9,076 nucleotides of DNA, taken from Paracoccaceae bacterium (GTDB lineage Bacteria > Pseudomonadota > Alphaproteobacteria > Rhodobacterales > Rhodobacteraceae). The stretch covers positions 1-9,076 of the forward strand of contig SKNG01000220.1 of assembly GCA_007120685.1 (NCBI GenBank), in the 5' to 3' direction. Each line of letters starts with the position of its first letter. The first letter of the stretch is position 1. Shown here in pieces: positions 1 to 6,669 of this stretch. Both the position numbers and the translations under genes were made by a program. The notes below the pieces were generated by a model. That model did no database searches, had not been told where the DNA came from, and was given only the letters and a program-made list of their open reading frames with translations.

Positions 1-1
1 C

Positions 2-25
2 CCAGGCCAAGACGCCAAGGCATAG
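2..25 (+). CDS. 3' end of an upstream gene, probably acsF (partial)
   Basis: The first bases carry an open frame that ends in TAG at 23-25, giving the tail PGQDAKA. Neither of the other two + frames has a stop before the puhE start. The stop codon overlaps the puhE ribosome binding site, as expected for a tightly packed operon. In related Rhodobacteraceae the gene directly before puhE is acsF (aerobic Mg-protoporphyrin IX monomethyl ester cyclase), so this is probably its C-terminus. That identity rests on gene order only: seven residues are too few to recognise a family. Confidence 0.4.
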   Translation, partial: PGQDAKA

Positions 26-34
26 GAGAGCCGC

Positions 35-859
35 ATGCTGGAAACCCCCTGGATAGCCGTGCTGGGCGCGCTGTTCCTGTGGTGGTTCTTCACCGGCATC
101 CTGCTGTGGCGCGTCCACCGCGCCGACAAGGGCGGGCCGGATGATCATCTGTGGTCGGCGATCCTGAGCCTGCCCCTGCTGGCCGCCGGCGTTCTGGGCG
201 TCAACGCCACGCTGGGCGATCCGTCCGCACAGGGCGTCTGGCTGGCGTTTCTGTCGGCGCTGGCAATCTGGGGCTGGATCGAACTGGCCTTTCTGTCCGG
301 CGTTATCACCGGCCCGGTGCGCGCCCCCTGCCCGCCCGGCCTGCCCGGCGCCGCCCGCTTCTGGCGCGCCTTTGGCACCATCGCCTGGCATGAGGCGGCA
401 CTGGTGGTGGCCCTTTCGGGCCTGGTCTGGTCGGCGATCGGGGCGGAAAACGCCTTCGCGCTCTGGACCTTCCTGGTGCTGTTTCTGGCGCGCATCTCGG
501 CCAAGCTGAACCTGTTCCTGGGCGTGCCGCGTATCAATACCGACTTCCTGCCCGGGCCGCTGAAGCACCTGTCCAGCTATTTCCGCCAGGGCCCGGTCAG
601 CGGTTTCTTTCCGCTGTCGGTCACCCTTCTGGCCCTGGGGATGGGATGTTTCATCGAACGGCTATGGTCGGCCAGTGACACCGGCGCGGTGATCGGCTTC
701 ACCCTGCTGGCCGCGCTGACCGCGCTGGCGCTCCTGGAACACTGGTTCATGGTCTGGCGGGTGCGCGATGACAAGCTGTGGCGCTTCCTGCTGCCCGACC
801 CCGACACAACAACAAAGACACCAACGACAAGACTGCGAGAGGACCCCCATGGACTTTGA
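35..859 (+). CDS. puhE: PuhE, photosynthetic complex assembly protein (DUF3623 family)
   Basis: This 274-residue integral membrane protein is the PuhE/DUF3623 type found only near photosynthesis genes. It is thought to help assemble or tune the reaction centre-LH1 complex, but its biochemical role is not settled. I count about seven hydrophobic segments (roughly residues 6-26, 41-60, 66-92, 115-137, 139-156, 190-210 and 216-240). The stretch at residues 152-183, with ARISAKLNLFLGVPRIN followed by a PGPLKHLSSYF block, is the most family-like part, along with ALLEHWFMV near 232-240. The start ATG has an AGGAG at 24-28 with a six-base spacer. The charged tail after residue 253 overlaps the start of hemA, so the two genes are probably translationally coupled. 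Order and sequence agree, so the call is firm; the function is only as well known as the family. Confidence 0.9.
   Translation: MLETPWIAVLGALFLWWFFTGILLWRVHRADKGGPDDHLWSAILSLPLLAAGVLGVNATLGDPSAQGVWLAFLSALAIWGWIELAFLSGVITGPVRAPCPPGLPGAARFWRAFGTIAWHEAALVVALSGLVWSAIGAENAFALWTFLVLFLARISAKLNLFLGVPRINTDFLPGPLKHLSSYFRQGPVSGFFPLSVTLLALGMGCFIERLWSASDTGAVIGFTLLAALTALALLEHWFMVWRVRDDKLWRFLLPDPDTTTKTPTTRLREDPHGL
838..843 (+). promoter_or_regulatory. Ribosome binding site of hemA inside puhE
   Basis: AGAGGA lies five bases before the ATG at 849. It decides the hemA start: the frame is open back to 768, but the ATG there has no such site and would add 27 residues that do not resemble ALAS. Confidence 0.75.
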
Positions 860-2060
860 CAGCCATTTCCGCGGCGCCCTGGAGGCGCTGAAGGCCGAAG
901 GCAACTACCGCGTCTTTGCCGAACTGCAACGCAAATGCGGGGCCTTTCCGAAGGTGCGCCACTACGATGCCTCGGGCGAGGGCGAGGTGACGGTCTGGTG
1001 CTCCAACGACTATCTGGGCATGGGCCATCACCCCGATGTGGTGGGCGCCATGGTCGATACGGTGCGCGAATGCGGCACCGGCGCCGGGGGCACGCGCAAC
1101 ATATCCGGCAACAACCACCTGCACCGGGTGCTGGAGGGGGAACTGGCCGATCTGCACGGCAAGGAATCGGCGCTGCTTTTCACCAGCGGTTACGTGTCGA
1201 ACTGGGCGGCGCTCAGCACGCTGGGCGCGAAGATCCCCAATGCCGTCATCCTGTCGGACGAGAAGAACCACGCCAGCATGATCGAGGGCATCCGCCATTC
1301 GCGCGCCGACAAGGTGATCTGGAAGCACAATGACTGGCGTGACCTGGACCGCAAGCTGAAGGCCGTTGGCAACCGGCCGAAGATCGTGGCCTTCGAGTCG
1401 GTCTATTCCATGGATGGCGACATCTGCCCGATGCGCGAGATCGTCGAGGTGGCCGAGGCCCATGGCGCGCTGACCTATCTCGATGAGGTGCACGCGGTCG
1501 GCATGTACGGCCCCCGCGGCGGCGGCATCAGCGAGGAACGCGGGCTCGCCGACCGGATCACCCTGATCGAGGGCACGCTGGGCAAGGCCTACGGCGTGGT
1601 CGGCGGCTATATCACCGGCTCGGAGGCGCTGTGCGACTTCATCCGCTCATTCGCCAGCGGCTTCATCTTCACCACCGCGCTGCCCCCGGGGGTGGCGTCG
1701 GCGGCCACGGCGTCGATCCGGCATCTGAAAGCCTCCGGCACCGAGCGCGCGGCGCAAAAGGCCAATGTCGCCTGGCTGCGCGCCCGGCTGGACCGGATGG
1801 GCATCCCGCATCTGCCCAACGAGAGCCACATCATTCCGGTGATGGTGGGCGACCCGGTGAAATGCCGCATGATCAGCGACATCCTGATGAAGGACTGGGG
1901 CATATACGTGCAGCCCATCAACTACCCCACCGTGCCCCATGGCACCGAGCGGCTGCGCATCACGCCCGGCCCGCTGCATACGCAAGCGGACATGGAGCAT
2001 CTGGTGCAGGCGCTCGATGCCCTGTGGCGGCAATGCGCGCTGGCGCATGCGGTGGCTTAG
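849..2060 (+). CDS. hemA: 5-aminolevulinate synthase (HemA, ALAS)
   Basis: HemA condenses glycine and succinyl-CoA to 5-aminolevulinate, CO2 and CoA in the cytoplasm. This is the first step of heme and bacteriochlorophyll synthesis in alphaproteobacteria (Shemin pathway). The 403-residue product is full length for bacterial ALAS (about 400-407). It is a PLP fold-type I alpha-oxoamine synthase. Visible landmarks are the N-terminal RVFAEL and WCSNDYLGM (50-58), the GTGAGGTRNISGN glycine-rich region (77-89), NHASMI with His141, the LDEVHAVG motif (211-218) with Asp212 and His215 at the cofactor, and GTLGKAYG with Lys246 as the expected Schiff-base lysine. All key residues are present. The start at 849 is set by the AGAGGA at 838-843 and by the family N-terminus. 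The gene overlaps the end of puhE by 11 bp, which places ALA supply in the photosynthesis operon. A second ALAS gene may exist elsewhere, as hemT does in Rhodobacter sphaeroides; this cannot be seen here. Confidence 0.97.
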   Translation: MDFDSHFRGALEALKAEGNYRVFAELQRKCGAFPKVRHYDASGEGEVTVWCSNDYLGMGHHPDVVGAMVDTVRECGTGAGGTRNISGNNHLHRVLEGELADLHGKESALLFTSGYVSNWAALSTLGAKIPNAVILSDEKNHASMIEGIRHSRADKVIWKHNDWRDLDRKLKAVGNRPKIVAFESVYSMDGDICPMREIVEVAEAHGALTYLDEVHAVGMYGPRGGGISEERGLADRITLIEGTLGKAYGVVGGYITGSEALCDFIRSFASGFIFTTALPPGVASAATASIRHLKASGTERAAQKANVAWLRARLDRMGIPHLPNESHIIPVMVGDPVKCRMISDILMKDWGIYVQPINYPTVPHGTERLRITPGPLHTQADMEHLVQALDALWRQCALAHAVA

Positions 2061-2171
2061 GCAAGAGACCGCTGCCGCTCGCGCCGGGTTGACCTTCCCG
2101 GGGGAAAAAACGGTGGTGATCCGTGCGTTGCGTGCTACGTATTCTCCATAACAAACTCGAGGAGGTTACCC
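2061..2171 (+). promoter_or_regulatory. hemA-cycA intergenic region
   Basis: These 111 bp could let cycA be transcribed separately from hemA. A TTGACC at 2089-2094 resembles a -35 element, but nothing convincing lies 16-18 bases downstream. A short near-palindrome (TTCCC-GG-GGGAA, 2096-2107) is followed by a run of six A. CGTGC occurs twice nine bases apart (2122-2126 and 2131-2135). I found no TGT-N12-ACA (PpsR/CrtJ type) or FNR-type site. There is no clear terminator for hemA, so read-through into cycA is likely. The GGAGGT at 2161-2166 is a strong ribosome binding site, five bases before the cycA ATG. Confidence 0.35.
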
Positions 2172-2615
2172 ATGAAGAAGCTCTCGCTGGCAGCGGCCAG
2201 CCTTTCTCTGCTCGCCGCGCCGGCCTTCGCTGGCGATCCCGCCGCAGGCGAGGCCGCATTCGGCCAGTGCCAGACCTGCCATGTTGTGGCAACCGAGGAT
2301 GGCGAGGTGCTTGCCGGGCGGAACGCTCGCAGCGGTCCGAACCTTTACGGCATCGTCGGGCGCCAGGCCGGCACCGTTGACGGGTTCCGGTATCAGGCAT
2401 CGATCGTCCAGGCAGGGGAAGAAGGGCTGGTCTGGGATGAAGAGAACCTGGTCCCCTACCTTCTGAACCCGCCGGGCTTCCTGACTGAAACGCTGGGCAG
2501 CCGTGCCCGTTCCGGCATGTCGCATCGCGTCCGCACCGAGGACCAGGCCCGCGACCTCGTCGCCTTCCTGGCGCAATTCGGCGCCGCACCGGCCGAGGAA
2601 GAAGCCGAGGACTGA
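2172..2615 (+). CDS. cycA: Cytochrome c2, secreted class I c-type cytochrome
   Basis: The 147-residue precursor starts with a classic signal peptide (MKK, hydrophobic core, cleavage likely after AFA at residue 20), so the protein works in the periplasm. The heme motif CQTCH is at residues 33-37 (Cys33, Cys36, His37 as proximal ligand). Met116 in SGMSHRV is the likely distal ligand. The internal block AGRNARSGPNLYGIVGRQAG is very like Rhodobacter cytochrome c2. Its expected role is to carry electrons from the bc1 complex to the photosynthetic reaction centre and to oxidases. Its place next to hemA at the end of the photosynthesis cluster fits. A perfect GGAGGT precedes the ATG by five bases. 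The mature part is unusual: it has no lysine, 9 arginines and 20 Asp/Glu, with an acidic AEEEAED tail. A close c-type relative with another partner cannot be excluded. Confidence 0.92.
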   Translation: MKKLSLAAASLSLLAAPAFAGDPAAGEAAFGQCQTCHVVATEDGEVLAGRNARSGPNLYGIVGRQAGTVDGFRYQASIVQAGEEGLVWDEENLVPYLLNPPGFLTETLGSRARSGMSHRVRTEDQARDLVAFLAQFGAAPAEEEAED

Positions 2616-2649
2616 TCACCGGTCGATCCGACCCCAGGAACAGTTTCGC

Positions 2650-2675
2650 AAACGCCCCGCCTGCGCGGGGCGTTT
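2650..2675 (+). terminator. Rho-independent terminator, probably bidirectional, after cycA
   Basis: AAACGCCCCGC (2650-2660) and GCGGGGCGTTT (2665-2675) form a perfect 11-bp stem with a CTGC loop, and three more pairs are possible outside it across a one-base bulge. The stem ends in T on both strands: TTTT at 2673-2676 on +, and a TTT on - at 2652-2650. It lies 35 bases after the cycA stop and 49 bases past the end of the convergent minus-strand SLAC1-family gene, so it can serve both transcripts. Confidence 0.85.
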
Positions 2676-2723
2676 TGCGTTGCGAACAGTGCAGGCGCCG
2701 TGACGGGAAAAACCTGCCCAGTG

Positions 2724-3722
2724 TCAGACGACCGCGGCGTTGGTCTTCTGCCCCAGCCCACCCTTCGTCCAGGCTTGCAGCACGCGGAAGGCCACGAACG
2801 GGTTCAACGCGCTGGCGGCCAGCAACAGCGCCGCACCCGGCCACAACCCCGCCGCGCCCGGCGGCGCCAGCAGCGCGGCATTGGCCAGAGCCGCCAGCGG
2901 AAAGGTGAACGCCCCCCAGAGCGGGCTGAACCCGGCCTGAACCACCCAGGAGAAGGCGACCAGCAGCGACAGCGCGAAAACCAGCCCGGCCAGCACGAAA
3001 CCCAGCGCCACGCCCTCCCAGCCCAGCCCGGCCGCGACCATGGCAAACAGCGCCGCCGGCGCGGCATGGATGGCCAGCAGCGGCCGAAGCGGTGCGGGCG
3101 GCGCGGCGCGCATGAACTGGCGCAGGCTGGCCAGCCAGATGCCGGCCGCCAGCACGATGCAGACCAGCAGGATACCGGCCGACAGGCCCGCCCAGCCCAG
3201 CGGCAACAGCGTCAGCGGCGCAATCACATAGCCCACGAAGACCAGGTGCCAGGCCGGGCTGGGCAGGCGCGCCTCGGGCGGGGCGGTCAGCAGGTGACGC
3301 AGGAACAGCGCGCCGACCAGCGCCAGAAAGGCCATGCCGGCCCAGACCAGCACCAGCGCCAGCGCGGGCGCGTAGGGCAACAGCGCGGCGGCCATCAGCA
3401 TCACCCCCAGCGCCGCCGCCGGCACGCCCGCCTGGCCGGGCAGCACGCGCAACTCCTCGGCCAGCACGGCCGGGCGGCGCAAGGGCTTCGATCCCCAGGC
3501 GACCAACGCAAAAAGAAACAGCAGCGTTACCGCGCCGAGAGCCGCCTCGGCCAGCCCCGCCACCGCCGTGCTGCCCAGCCGTTCGGCCATCAGCCGCCAG
3601 CCCAGCCCCAGCCCCCAGAGCCCCATCAGCGGCGGAAAGATCGCCGGCGGCACCTGCCGCCACAGCCCGGGCGGCGGCGCGACGGGAGGCGGGGGGAAGT
3701 GGCGCGGCGTGCTCTGGGTCAT
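2724..3722 (-). CDS. SLAC1/TehA (TDT) family membrane protein, often annotated as tellurium resistance
   Basis: This 332-residue protein is nearly all hydrophobic segments, in keeping with the ten-helix TDT/SLAC1 fold of TehA and malate permeases. It opens with a proline-rich cytoplasmic stretch (residues 1-30, MTQSTPRHFPPPP). The best family marks are RRPAVLAEELRVLPG (82-96), PAWHLVFVGYVIAPL (156-170), PLRPLLAIHAAPAAL (211-225) and SPLWGAFTFPLAALA (266-280). Proteins of this type move small organic or inorganic anions down a gradient. The tellurite label comes from E. coli TehA and is a poor guide to natural substrate. The start ATG at 3722 has GAGGA at 3730-3734 with a seven-base spacer. 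The frame is open further upstream, but only through the opposite reading of the EamA gene. It is the last gene of the minus-strand group, 74 bp after EamA, and may share its transcript. The family call is good; the substrate is unknown. Confidence 0.82.
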   Translation of the reverse strand: MTQSTPRHFPPPPVAPPPGLWRQVPPAIFPPLMGLWGLGLGWRLMAERLGSTAVAGLAEAALGAVTLLFLFALVAWGSKPLRRPAVLAEELRVLPGQAGVPAAALGVMLMAAALLPYAPALALVLVWAGMAFLALVGALFLRHLLTAPPEARLPSPAWHLVFVGYVIAPLTLLPLGWAGLSAGILLVCIVLAAGIWLASLRQFMRAAPPAPLRPLLAIHAAPAALFAMVAAGLGWEGVALGFVLAGLVFALSLLVAFSWVVQAGFSPLWGAFTFPLAALANAALLAPPGAAGLWPGAALLLAASALNPFVAFRVLQAWTKGGLGQKTNAAVV

Positions 3723-3796
3723 GACTGCGTCCTCTTTGCCCCTCCCATAGCGCGGCCCCGCCCCGCCCGGCAAGCGGCCCCGCCCTGCCCCGGCCA
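3723..3796 (-). other. Spacer between the EamA and SLAC1 genes with a 12-bp direct repeat
   Basis: On the + strand GCGGCCCCGCCC occurs at 3752-3763 and again at 3774-3785, a 22-bp period. No promoter or terminator is obvious. The repeat may just reflect the extreme G+C content of the spacer. Confidence 0.4.
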
Positions 3797-4714
3797 TCAG
3801 GCCATCGCCAGGATCACCACGCCCGCCATCGCCACGGCCGAGGCCAGCAGGACGCGGCGGCTGGGCCGGGCCTCGGTCCGGAAGACGAAGGCGGCCAGCC
3901 AGATACTGATGAACACCTCGGTCGAGTTGATGATCGCCACGGTGGCGACATCGGCACGGGCCAGTGCAAAGAACTGCGAGGTCTGGCCCATGGCCATCGC
4001 CGCCGCCGTGACCACCTGCCAGCGCCCGCTGTCCTGCCACAGCCGGGCCAGCACGCGCCGATACCCCGCCGAGCCCAGCGCGGCGACCAGATACCAGATG
4101 ATGCCGGTCACCGCGCCGATCAGGGCCCCCAGCGCGGCATCGGGCAGATGGTTCATGCCCAGCTTGCGCGCCACATAGGAGCCGCCATAGCAGGCCGAGG
4201 ACGCCGCCCCGAAAGCCTGCCCCCGGCGCCGGTCGGCCCGGGCGCGGGCATCGGCCACCGCATCCGACCCTGCCGCCGGCAGGCGTTCGGTCATCGCCAC
4301 CAGCACGCTGCCCATGACCAGCGCCATGCCGAAGCCCGCCACGCCGCCGAACGTCTCGCCCAGCACCGCCCAGGCGAAAACGGCAGCAAAGACCGGGATC
4401 AGCCGTCGGAACATGCTGGCGCTTATCGCACCGGCCAGCACCACGGAGCGGAACACCAGCAACCGGCCCAGCACCGTGGCCAGAACGCCGCCCAGCACGA
4501 ACCAGGCAACCCCGGTCAGCACCGAGGGGTCGGTCAGCGGCCCCAGCGGCTGGCTTCCCGTCACCAGCCACAACCCGCCACCGCAGGCCGCGGTGAAGAG
4601 GATCGACAGGAAGGCGCCGTTGTCGCCCTGCGCCGTGGCCGCGCCGCGGGCGATGGTGACGCCGGCCAGCCCGAAGCAGAAGGCCGAGAATAGCGCCAGC
4701 GCCTCGCCGATCAT
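3797..4714 (-). CDS. EamA/DMT family transporter
   Basis: This is a 305-residue inner-membrane protein of the drug/metabolite transporter superfamily, with the usual two EamA repeats of five helices each (about residues 1-142 and 165-305), separated by a charged linker (143-166, rich in Arg, Ala and Asp). Typical marks are GRLLVFRSVVLAGAISAS before RRLIPVFAAVFAWAVLGET in the first repeat, and the ADVATVAIINSTEVFISIWLA helix near the end of the second. Such proteins usually export amino acids, their analogues or other small metabolites; the substrate cannot be read from sequence. The ATG at 4714 has no recognisable Shine-Dalgarno site and no in-frame alternative start between it and the permease gene 38 bp upstream. 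It therefore probably depends on read-through or coupling from the TRAP operon. A small CCCGG-CGA-CCGGG hairpin lies in that spacer. Confidence 0.85.
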   Translation of the reverse strand: MIGEALALFSAFCFGLAGVTIARGAATAQGDNGAFLSILFTAACGGGLWLVTGSQPLGPLTDPSVLTGVAWFVLGGVLATVLGRLLVFRSVVLAGAISASMFRRLIPVFAAVFAWAVLGETFGGVAGFGMALVMGSVLVAMTERLPAAGSDAVADARARADRRRGQAFGAASSACYGGSYVARKLGMNHLPDAALGALIGAVTGIIWYLVAALGSAGYRRVLARLWQDSGRWQVVTAAAMAMGQTSQFFALARADVATVAIINSTEVFISIWLAAFVFRTEARPSRRVLLASAVAMAGVVILAMA

Positions 4715-4752
4715 GGCGCGCGGCGCCCGGTCGCCGGGACGGAAGCCGCCAT

Positions 4753-6669
4753 TCAGCCGTCGCGGCCCAGGATCACCTCGGGCCGGCGCAGGATGCGGCG
4801 CCCGATCAGCAGAACCGCAACCGCCATCCCGCCCAGCGCCACCGCCATCTGCGGCGCGACCGCGGCAATGGCGGCGGCAAACAGCAGGATGCGTTCCGGC
4901 CTTGGCACGCTGCGTTCCAGCATCCCCTCAACCGCCACCGACAGCGCGAAGGCCGCCACCGCGCCGCCGGCCAGCGCCAGCAGCACCGCCGGCCAGTCGC
5001 CCTGCCCCACGATGGCCGGGTTCCACAGGAAGATAAAGGGCAGCAGGAAGCCCACCACCGCCAGTTTCACCGCATCGAAGGCAATGGCAAAGGGGTCGTC
5101 GTCGGCAATCGCCGCCGCCGCCATCGCCGCCACGGCAATCGGCGGGGTGAGGGCAGAGAGCACCGCGTAGTAGAGCAGGAACAGATGCGATTCCAGCAGC
5201 GGAAAACCCAGCCGGATCATCGCCGGGGCCACCAGCACGGCCGAGAGGATATAGGCGCTGGGCGTGGGCATGCCGAGGCCCAGGATGATGGCGATGACGG
5301 CGGCGAGGATCAGCGTGATGTAAGGATCGCCCCCGCTCATGGCGATGATCAGATTGGCGGCCTTCATGCCGAGGCCCGTCATCGACAGCCCGCCGATCAC
5401 CAGCCCCGCCGCCGCGCAGGCCGCCGCCACCGGCAGGATGCGCAGCGTGGTCTCGCCCAGCGCCTCGACGATCTGCCAGATGCTCATCCGCGTCCAGTGC
5501 GAGATGGTCGAGGCCACGATCACCGATGCCGCGCCGATGCCGGCTGTCATGGTCGGCGAATAGCCATACATCAGCACCGTGATGATGACCCCGATGGGCA
5601 GGACGAACACCCAGCCGGTGCTGAAGGTCGCGGCCAGCGTGGGCACCGTGCCCGCCACCGGCTGCAGGTTGTGGCGCACGGCGCGCAGATGCACCTGGCT
5701 GAAGACCCCGATGTAATACAGCAGCGCCGGGATGACGGCGGCATAGACCACCTCGCGATATGGCACGCCGGTGTATTCGGCCAGGATGAAGGCCGCCGAG
5801 CCCATGATGGGAGGCATGGCGCTGCCGCCGGTGGATGCCGCGACCTCGACCGCGCCGGCGAAGCGCGCCTTGTAGCCCAGGCGCTTCATCATCGGGATGG
5901 TGATCGACCCGGTGGTGACGACATCGGATGTGGCGCTGCCCGACATGGTGCCGTAAAGGCCCGAGGAGACGACGGCGATCTTGGCCGGCCCGCCCCGGGT
6001 CTTGCCGGTGACGGTGGCGGCGAGGTTGAAGAAGAACTCGCCCCCGCCGGCCTTGGCCAGCAGCGTGCCGAACATCACGAACAGGAAGACGTAACTGGCC
6101 ACCACCTGCACCGGCACACCGAACAACCCGTCGGTGGTGAAGACCAGCACATCGAGCAGATAGTCGAAATCCCGGATGCCGTGGCCGAAGGGCGGCGGCA
6201 GGCGCCAGCCCTGCCAGTTGTAGATCAGGAAACCGACCACCACCGCGGTCAGGCCCATGCCGGTGGTGCGGCGCGTGGCTTCCAGCGTCAAGAGCAGCAG
6301 AACGGTGCCGAACCAGAACTGCGCCGGGGTGAAGGGCTCCAGCAGCGAGATGCGGTTGGAAATGACATCGGCGGTGATGAAGAAATAGATGCCGCAGGCG
6401 GCGCTGGCGGCTGACAGCGCCCAGTCGAACAGCGTGGGCCGGTCCGGCGCCTGCTGGCTGCCGCCGACGGCCAGAAACAGCAACGTGAAGATGCCGCTGA
6501 CGAACAGGATGCCGATGACCAGCCGGTCGGAGATGACGAAAAGATTGGCATAGATCACCCAGACCGCCAGCGCGGCGCCCAGGATGGTGAACACCACACC
6601 GGCAGGGCCGGCGAACTGACGCCGCCGGCCCGTCCTGACAAGCAGCCCAAGCCTGCTGCCTGCGCTCAC
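4753..6669 (-). CDS. TRAP transporter fused permease (DctQM fusion, TAXI type)
   Basis: This 638-residue protein is the membrane part of a tripartite ATP-independent periplasmic transporter in which the small DctQ-like (4-TM) and large DctM-like (12-TM) subunits form one chain. The Q-like part is about residues 20-150 and includes LEATRRTTG (129-137), typical of fused permeases. The M-like part follows from about 175, with GTMSGSATSDVVTTG (240-254), the EVAASTGGSAMPPIMG block (275-290) and a GLGMPTPSAYIL motif farther on. It uses an ion gradient to import the ligand held by the binding protein. The start is GTG at 6669; its GTGA overlaps the stop of the binding-protein gene by four bases, a classic translational coupling. 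I see only a weak ribosome binding site. Its length fits fused TRAP permeases. The substrate is unknown. Confidence 0.94.
   Translation of the reverse strand: MSAGSRLGLLVRTGRRRQFAGPAGVVFTILGAALAVWVIYANLFVISDRLVIGILFVSGIFTLLFLAVGGSQQAPDRPTLFDWALSAASAACGIYFFITADVISNRISLLEPFTPAQFWFGTVLLLLTLEATRRTTGMGLTAVVVGFLIYNWQGWRLPPPFGHGIRDFDYLLDVLVFTTDGLFGVPVQVVASYVFLFVMFGTLLAKAGGGEFFFNLAATVTGKTRGGPAKIAVVSSGLYGTMSGSATSDVVTTGSITIPMMKRLGYKARFAGAVEVAASTGGSAMPPIMGSAAFILAEYTGVPYREVVYAAVIPALLYYIGVFSQVHLRAVRHNLQPVAGTVPTLAATFSTGWVFVLPIGVIITVLMYGYSPTMTAGIGAASVIVASTISHWTRMSIWQIVEALGETTLRILPVAAACAAAGLVIGGLSMTGLGMKAANLIIAMSGGDPYITLILAAVIAIILGLGMPTPSAYILSAVLVAPAMIRLGFPLLESHLFLLYYAVLSALTPPIAVAAMAAAAIADDDPFAIAFDAVKLAVVGFLLPFIFLWNPAIVGQGDWPAVLLALAGGAVAAFALSVAVEGMLERSVPRPERILLFAAAIAAVAPQMAVALGGMAVAVLLIGRRILRRPEVILGRDG

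Noticed and set aside
768..848. 27-residue upstream extension of HemA
   Set aside because: It lies inside puhE, lacks a ribosome site and does not match ALAS N-termini; the ATG at 849 does.
2089..2117. TTGACC as a cycA promoter
   Set aside because: No acceptable -10 element lies at 16-18 bp spacing, so it is reported only as part of the intergenic description.
1960..3663. 567-codon open frame on the minus strand
   Set aside because: It runs antisense through hemA's end, cycA and the terminator and out of frame through the SLAC1-family gene. Its protein is a low-complexity Gly/Ala/Arg sequence typical of shadow frames in G+C-rich DNA.
2700..4178. 492-codon open frame on the plus strand
   Set aside because: It is antisense to the SLAC1 and EamA genes and is rich in Gln, Arg and Pro with no domain. 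The minus-strand genes have membrane-protein patterns and family motifs.
3723..4571. N-terminal extension of the SLAC1-family frame up to 4571
   Set aside because: It overlaps the EamA gene in another frame and reads as low-complexity sequence. The ATG at 3722 has a good ribosome site and the expected family length.
5185..6414. 409-codon open frame on the plus strand
   Set aside because: It is antisense to the TRAP permease, with a His/Arg/Asp/Gly-rich composition and no recognisable fold.
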